This document shows, in pieces, positions 58,648-64,000 of a DNA stretch of 64,000 nt. Each line of letters begins with the position of its first letter. Position 1 is the first letter of the stretch. The position numbers and the translations under genes are program-made. Source of the DNA: Pseudoclavibacter terrae. Lineage in GTDB: Bacteria > Actinomycetota > Actinomycetes > Actinomycetales > Microbacteriaceae. Where the stretch lies: NCBI RefSeq assembly GCF_008831075.1, contig NZ_WBJX01000003.1, forward strand, positions 1 to 64,000. Direction: 5' to 3'. A model generated the notes under the pieces. It was not told where the DNA came from. It saw only the letters and a list, made by a program, of their open reading frames with translations, and made no database searches.

Positions 58648-59364
58648 TCACGAGAAGGGCAGCGTGAGGCGCTCCTGCAGGGGGAAGGTGAGCTCGAAAC
58701 GATCCGCGGGGAACGTCGCCCGCGAGTACGACATGGGCAGGCCGCGGGCGATCGCGGCTCGCGTGAGGCGCAGAACCGGGTAGCTCGCGGCGATGCCGAG
58801 CACCTCGATCTCCTCGGGGCTCGGCAGCGTGGCCGTGACCACCTCGACGCCCTCTGTCGGCAGCAGATCGAGCGTCTCGAGCATCTCGTAGAGACTCCCC
58901 TTCGCCGTCTCCTCGTTGAGCTGGGGAACCAGCGCCGCGGGAAGCCACTCGTCCTCGAGCGCGAGGGGCCGGTCGTCGCCGAGGCGCAGCCGGCGCAGGT
59001 GGATGGTCTCGGCGTCCGGTGGGAGCTGCAGGTGCTCGTCCACTTCGGCGGGGCGGTCGGTGCTCCGCACGAACGACAGCACCTGCGTCTCTGCGTGCAT
59101 CCCGTGCTCGCGGACCGCGCTCGCGAACGACCGCAGCCGAACCTGGAGGGAGACGGGCGGGGCGAGCTTCTCCGTGCCGATGCCGCGCTTGGTGCGGACG
59201 AGGCCCTCGCGTTCGAGGACGTCGATCGCGGCACGCACCGTCATCCGTGCCACTCCGAGCTCCGCTGCGAGCGTGCGCTCCGAGGGCAGCAGCTCGCCCG
59301 GCGAGAGTGATGCGGCGAGGGCGCGAACACCCTGGAGAGCTGTTGAACCACTGACCCTTGCCAT
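58648..59364 (-). CDS. nagR: GntR family regulator of amino-sugar genes (DasR/NagR-like)
   Basis: A 238-residue GntR/HutC regulator. The winged helix is LPSERTLAAELGVARMTVRA followed by AIDVLEREGLV (about 26-56), and the UTRA ligand domain spans about 90-238 (VSLQVRLRSFASAVREHGMH to the end). The ATG at 59364 gives a start close to the usual family N-terminus. Three dre-like palindromes stand before nagA, nagB and nagE, which fits a repressor relieved by an amino-sugar phosphate. A GntR of this type alone would not name the ligand; the regulon does. Confidence 0.85.
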   Translation of the reverse strand: MARVSGSTALQGVRALAASLSPGELLPSERTLAAELGVARMTVRAAIDVLEREGLVRTKRGIGTEKLAPPVSLQVRLRSFASAVREHGMHAETQVLSFVRSTDRPAEVDEHLQLPPDAETIHLRRLRLGDDRPLALEDEWLPAALVPQLNEETAKGSLYEMLETLDLLPTEGVEVVTATLPSPEEIEVLGIAASYPVLRLTRAAIARGLPMSYSRATFPADRFELTFPLQERLTLPFS

Positions 59365-59541
59365 GTCGCAAGTATCCCACCGTGTCCGGACCCGGGCGCG
59401 GTCATCCGGCTCGCGATCGCCGCCCCGCGTGCGCCGATAGGTCACTTGACGCCCGTTCGCGGCCTCGGGAAGGGCTGAAAGTGACCCGACGAACGGCGCG
59501 GGATGCATGGGCGGCAAGGGCCGCGGCAGTTCGGAGGCGCC

Positions 59542-60519
59542 TCACCCCAGCTCGCTGCGGCTCGGCCCTCGGCCTCCGTACCGGCGGTAGGCGAGGAGCG
59601 CGGCTCCGACACCGAGAAGGCCAATGGCCAGGCGTCGCGCCTGCGAGGCTCTCCATCCACCCGTGACGGCACCCTCGTCGGCGACGGGGTGCAGGACGGT
59701 TCCGTCGGTGTCGTCGGCGGGACCGCGAAGTCCGACGAGCTCCATCGTGGCGCGGATTCCACGATCGTAGGCGCCCGGGAAGAGCGTGAAGAGCGGGATG
59801 CCCGCCGACTGCATGCGGCCGACGGTTCTCGAGTTGCGGGCCCCGGGGCGCGTGGCGCGAACGACAGCCGCGGCAACTCGATGCGGGGACACGGCCGGGG
59901 GGATCGCTCGGGGTTGCCGACCGGTCCTGTTGCCCGCCCGCTGATAGCCGGGGGTATCGATGGTGGCTGGCGACACGACGCGCACGTTGATGCGCGGCTC
60001 GGACAGGAGCTCCTGTCGAAGGGAGTGCGCGAACCCCTGCACACCGAATTTGCTCGCCACGTACGACGAGACGTACGGGGCCGAGACGTGCCCGAACACG
60101 GAGGCGATGAGCACGAACGTCCCGCGGCCCTGCGCACGGAACACGGGCAACGCGGAGCGCACGCCGTTGACCTGGCCGAGGAGGTTGGTGGCCACCACCT
60201 GGTCGAAGAGCTCCGGCGGGACTTCCTCGACACGGCCGTAGGCGAGCACTCCCGCGGCTCCCACCCACACGTCGATGCGGTCGAACCTGTCGATCGCCGC
60301 GCGGACGAGGCCGTCGACCTCGGATGCCCGCGAGACGTCGGTCGGCACGATGAGCGTCTGCGCTCCGAGCGCCGCGCATTCGGCGGCGGTCGCCCGGAGC
60401 GCCATCTCGTCGCGGGCTGCGAGGACGAGGTTGTCGCCTCGCCTCGCGAAGGCGAGGGCCGTCGCGCGGCCAGCGCCCCGCGACCCGCCGGTCACCACGA
60501 TGGTGCGCGCCCGGCTCAC
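59542..60519 (-). CDS. SDR family oxidoreductase with C-terminal hydrophobic tail
   Basis: A 325-residue short-chain dehydrogenase: TIVVTGGSRGAGRATALAFA (about 6-25), the VGAAGVLAYG segment where NNAG is usual, and catalytic VSSYVASKFGVQGF (about 151-164). After the core (about 1-250) a tail with a hydrophobic run ARRLAIGLLGVGAALLAYRR (about 294-313) suggests membrane attachment. The GTG at 60519 is used. Such tailed SDRs are common in actinomycetes; substrate unknown. Confidence 0.84.
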   Translation of the reverse strand: MSRARTIVVTGGSRGAGRATALAFARRGDNLVLAARDEMALRATAAECAALGAQTLIVPTDVSRASEVDGLVRAAIDRFDRIDVWVGAAGVLAYGRVEEVPPELFDQVVATNLLGQVNGVRSALPVFRAQGRGTFVLIASVFGHVSAPYVSSYVASKFGVQGFAHSLRQELLSEPRINVRVVSPATIDTPGYQRAGNRTGRQPRAIPPAVSPHRVAAAVVRATRPGARNSRTVGRMQSAGIPLFTLFPGAYDRGIRATMELVGLRGPADDTDGTVLHPVADEGAVTGGWRASQARRLAIGLLGVGAALLAYRRYGGRGPSRSELG

Positions 60520-60643
60520 GGCTGCTCGTCTGCTGCGGCGGGGATGGGGGAACGGGGATTGGGGCTCGACACGTCCCCGAAGCTACGCGGCGGCTCCGTC
60601 GTCTTGCACGGCCTTGACTTCCCAGGCTGCCGGCGTCACTCGG

Positions 60644-60946
60644 TCAGCCGATGCTGACCTGCGACTTGTCGAAGGCGACGTAGCCGGCGAAGTCGTGGCC
60701 GACCTTCTCGGCCGCACCGGCGAAGGGCTCCGGGTAGCTCCACGCGGCGTCGCGGTGCGTCTCGCCGTCCGTCACCACGTCCCAGTACTGCGCGTGGCCC
60801 TTCCACGGGCACGTGTACTGCGTTGCGCTCTCGGTGAATGCTCCCGACGTGAGCGAGGACGGCGGGAAGTAGTGGTTGCCCTCGATGCCGACGAGCTCGG
60901 ACTCGGGCGCCTCGGCGACGACGGTTCCGTTGACAGTTGCCTTCAT
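60644..60946 (-). CDS. DUF427 domain protein
   Basis: A 100-residue protein with the full DUF427 pattern: MKATVNGTVVAEAPESELVG, NHYFPPSSL, then TQYTCPWKGHAQYWDV and AAWSYPEPFAGAAEKVGHDF. DUF427 proteins form small beta-rich folds of unknown function. The ATG at 60946 has GGAGGAAGC ahead. It is divergent from glgX. Confidence 0.9.
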   Translation of the reverse strand: MKATVNGTVVAEAPESELVGIEGNHYFPPSSLTSGAFTESATQYTCPWKGHAQYWDVVTDGETHRDAAWSYPEPFAGAAEKVGHDFAGYVAFDKSQVSIG

Positions 60947-61139
60947 GATGCTTCCTCCAAGGGGTAGCGAGTGGGGAGACGGGAAGCGTCGCCCCACAGG
61001 CTGGGAGAACGGTGATGCCCGTGGATGCGCGCCGCGCGTACCTGGGAGAACGTCGGCAGAGGCACGGGCCGGCTGCCCTACTCTCAACGGCGGGGTTCCG
61101 CGCCGGGGCTCCGCTCCCCCGCCCCTGGAAGGCCTGCCG

Positions 61140-63185
<2,046 letters not shown>

Positions 63186-64000
63186 CCGCGCTGGTCTGCG
63201 TGGCCTCTCCGGCGGGCAGCCGACGGAGAGGTCCACGCGTGCCCCACGTGCCCCAGCGCCAGAGCCATTCGAGTGGGCCCTGTGTGAAGGACCGGAGCCA
63301 GAGCGTGCTCGCGACCCACTGCAGCGCGAGGATGCCGACGACGATGCTCAGCAGCAGCGTCCACGAGGTGCTGTGGGGCAGGTCGAACAGCACGCCGGCC
63401 GCGAGCATCAGCGGGGCACCGGCGACGTAGTTGGTGAGCGCCATCTTGCCGAGGGGCGCGAACGCGAGCTGGAGGCCGGGCGCGGCTGGGGTTGTCAGGA
63501 GCAGCGACAGCAGTGCGACGTAGGCGCCGGCCATCGCGAATCCGGCGAGCCCGGAGGCCAGGTCGAAGCCGGACATCCGAAGGTCGCTCGCCTGCCAGAG
63601 CGCGAGCGGGATCGAGGCGGCGGTGAAGGCGAGCAGCGCGACGACCGAGCCGGCGCGCGACCGGCCGATCCCCTGCACGATGCCGTAGCGGGTGAGGGCC
63701 GCTCCGAGGAGGAAGACACCGGGGATCAGCGTGATGCCGCCACCCGTGAGCGCGAAGCTCGCGGCGATGAGGACCGCGGCGCCCGCGGCGACGGCCCAGC
63801 GCGGCAGCCAGGTGCTGGGGAGCAGCACGATGAGGCCGGCGATCGCGTACGGCCACAGCGCCGAGCCGCCCTGCAGGAGCTCGAAGGGGATGCCGATGGC
63901 CAGCAGGAGCAGGAGGCGCCTGAGCAGGACCAGCCTCGGCCGTCGGGAGCGGCGCTTCGCCGATTCGAAGAAGAGCGCGAAGCCGATGCCGAAGAGCAGC

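Noticed and set aside
56688-58667. 659-codon plus-strand frame opposite nagE
   Set aside because: Shadow of the PTS permease gene; highly charged, without hydrophobic or domain structure.
60947-61139. Riboswitch in the glgX leader
   Set aside because: The leader is GC-rich, but I could not match it to any known riboswitch core.

Overview
The window is high-GC DNA with closely packed genes, many GTG and some TTG starts, frequent 4-bp ATGA/GTGA stop-start overlaps, and heavy use of the hexamer GGATGC/GCATCC. Together with the gene types (PucR, IclR, WYL and DasR-type GntR regulators, GlgX, a diaminobutyrate transaminase with no ectoine genes beside it) this points to an actinomycete, most likely of the family Microbacteriaceae. 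It is chromosomal. I see no rRNA, tRNA, prophage, transposase or CRISPR array.

Layout. 1-4,000: end of mmsA, a small START-like protein, a PucR regulator and a class III aminotransferase, readable as beta-alanine/omega-amino acid catabolism. 4,000-8,740: a flavin pair (FMN reductase and luciferase-like monooxygenase), an EamA exporter and its LysR regulator. 8,734-16,468: a sugar-acid locus on the minus strand (2-hydroxyacid dehydrogenase, IclR, MHS-type transporter, IdnO-like SDR, FAH-family enzyme, IdnD-like dehydrogenase, gluconokinase) with a divergent HIBADH-type reductase. A near-identical palindrome lies in front of both the transporter operon and the divergent pair. 16,490-24,330: a GreA-like factor, small unknown proteins, and two WYL regulators, each divergent from a target gene and each with a striking inverted repeat between.

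24,579-28,721 is the least ordinary part. A zinc-knuckle/coiled-coil DUF2130 protein with a PD-(D/E)xK-like motif is followed by a GTPase with all five G motifs, a translationally coupled 115-residue protein and a 353-residue unknown, which looks like a GTPase/nuclease module. It is followed by a HicB-like protein and a DUF559 protein. Two copies of a roughly 110-bp structured intergenic repeat flank this area, and a third copy lies at 55.5 kb.

31,156-36,740: amine catabolism (APC permease, PuuB-like oxidase, cupin, aldehyde dehydrogenase, Lrp regulator). 36,844-46,016: miscellaneous genes, including a stand-alone diaminobutyrate transaminase that may feed cell-wall diaminobutyrate, a secreted HNH lipoprotein, a membrane-anchored serine hydrolase and pdxY. 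46,193-50,382: an MFS-GAF-amidohydrolase operon with a divergent RpiR regulator. 50,459-54,042: a VIT-family transporter and a two-component system. 54,288-59,364: the amino-sugar regulon nagA, nagB, nagE and its GntR regulator, tied together by three DasR-like operators. 59,542-64,000: an SDR, a DUF427 protein, glgX and a partial DUF418 membrane protein.

Many gene ends carry long, nearly perfect hairpins without a T tract, which probably act as terminators.
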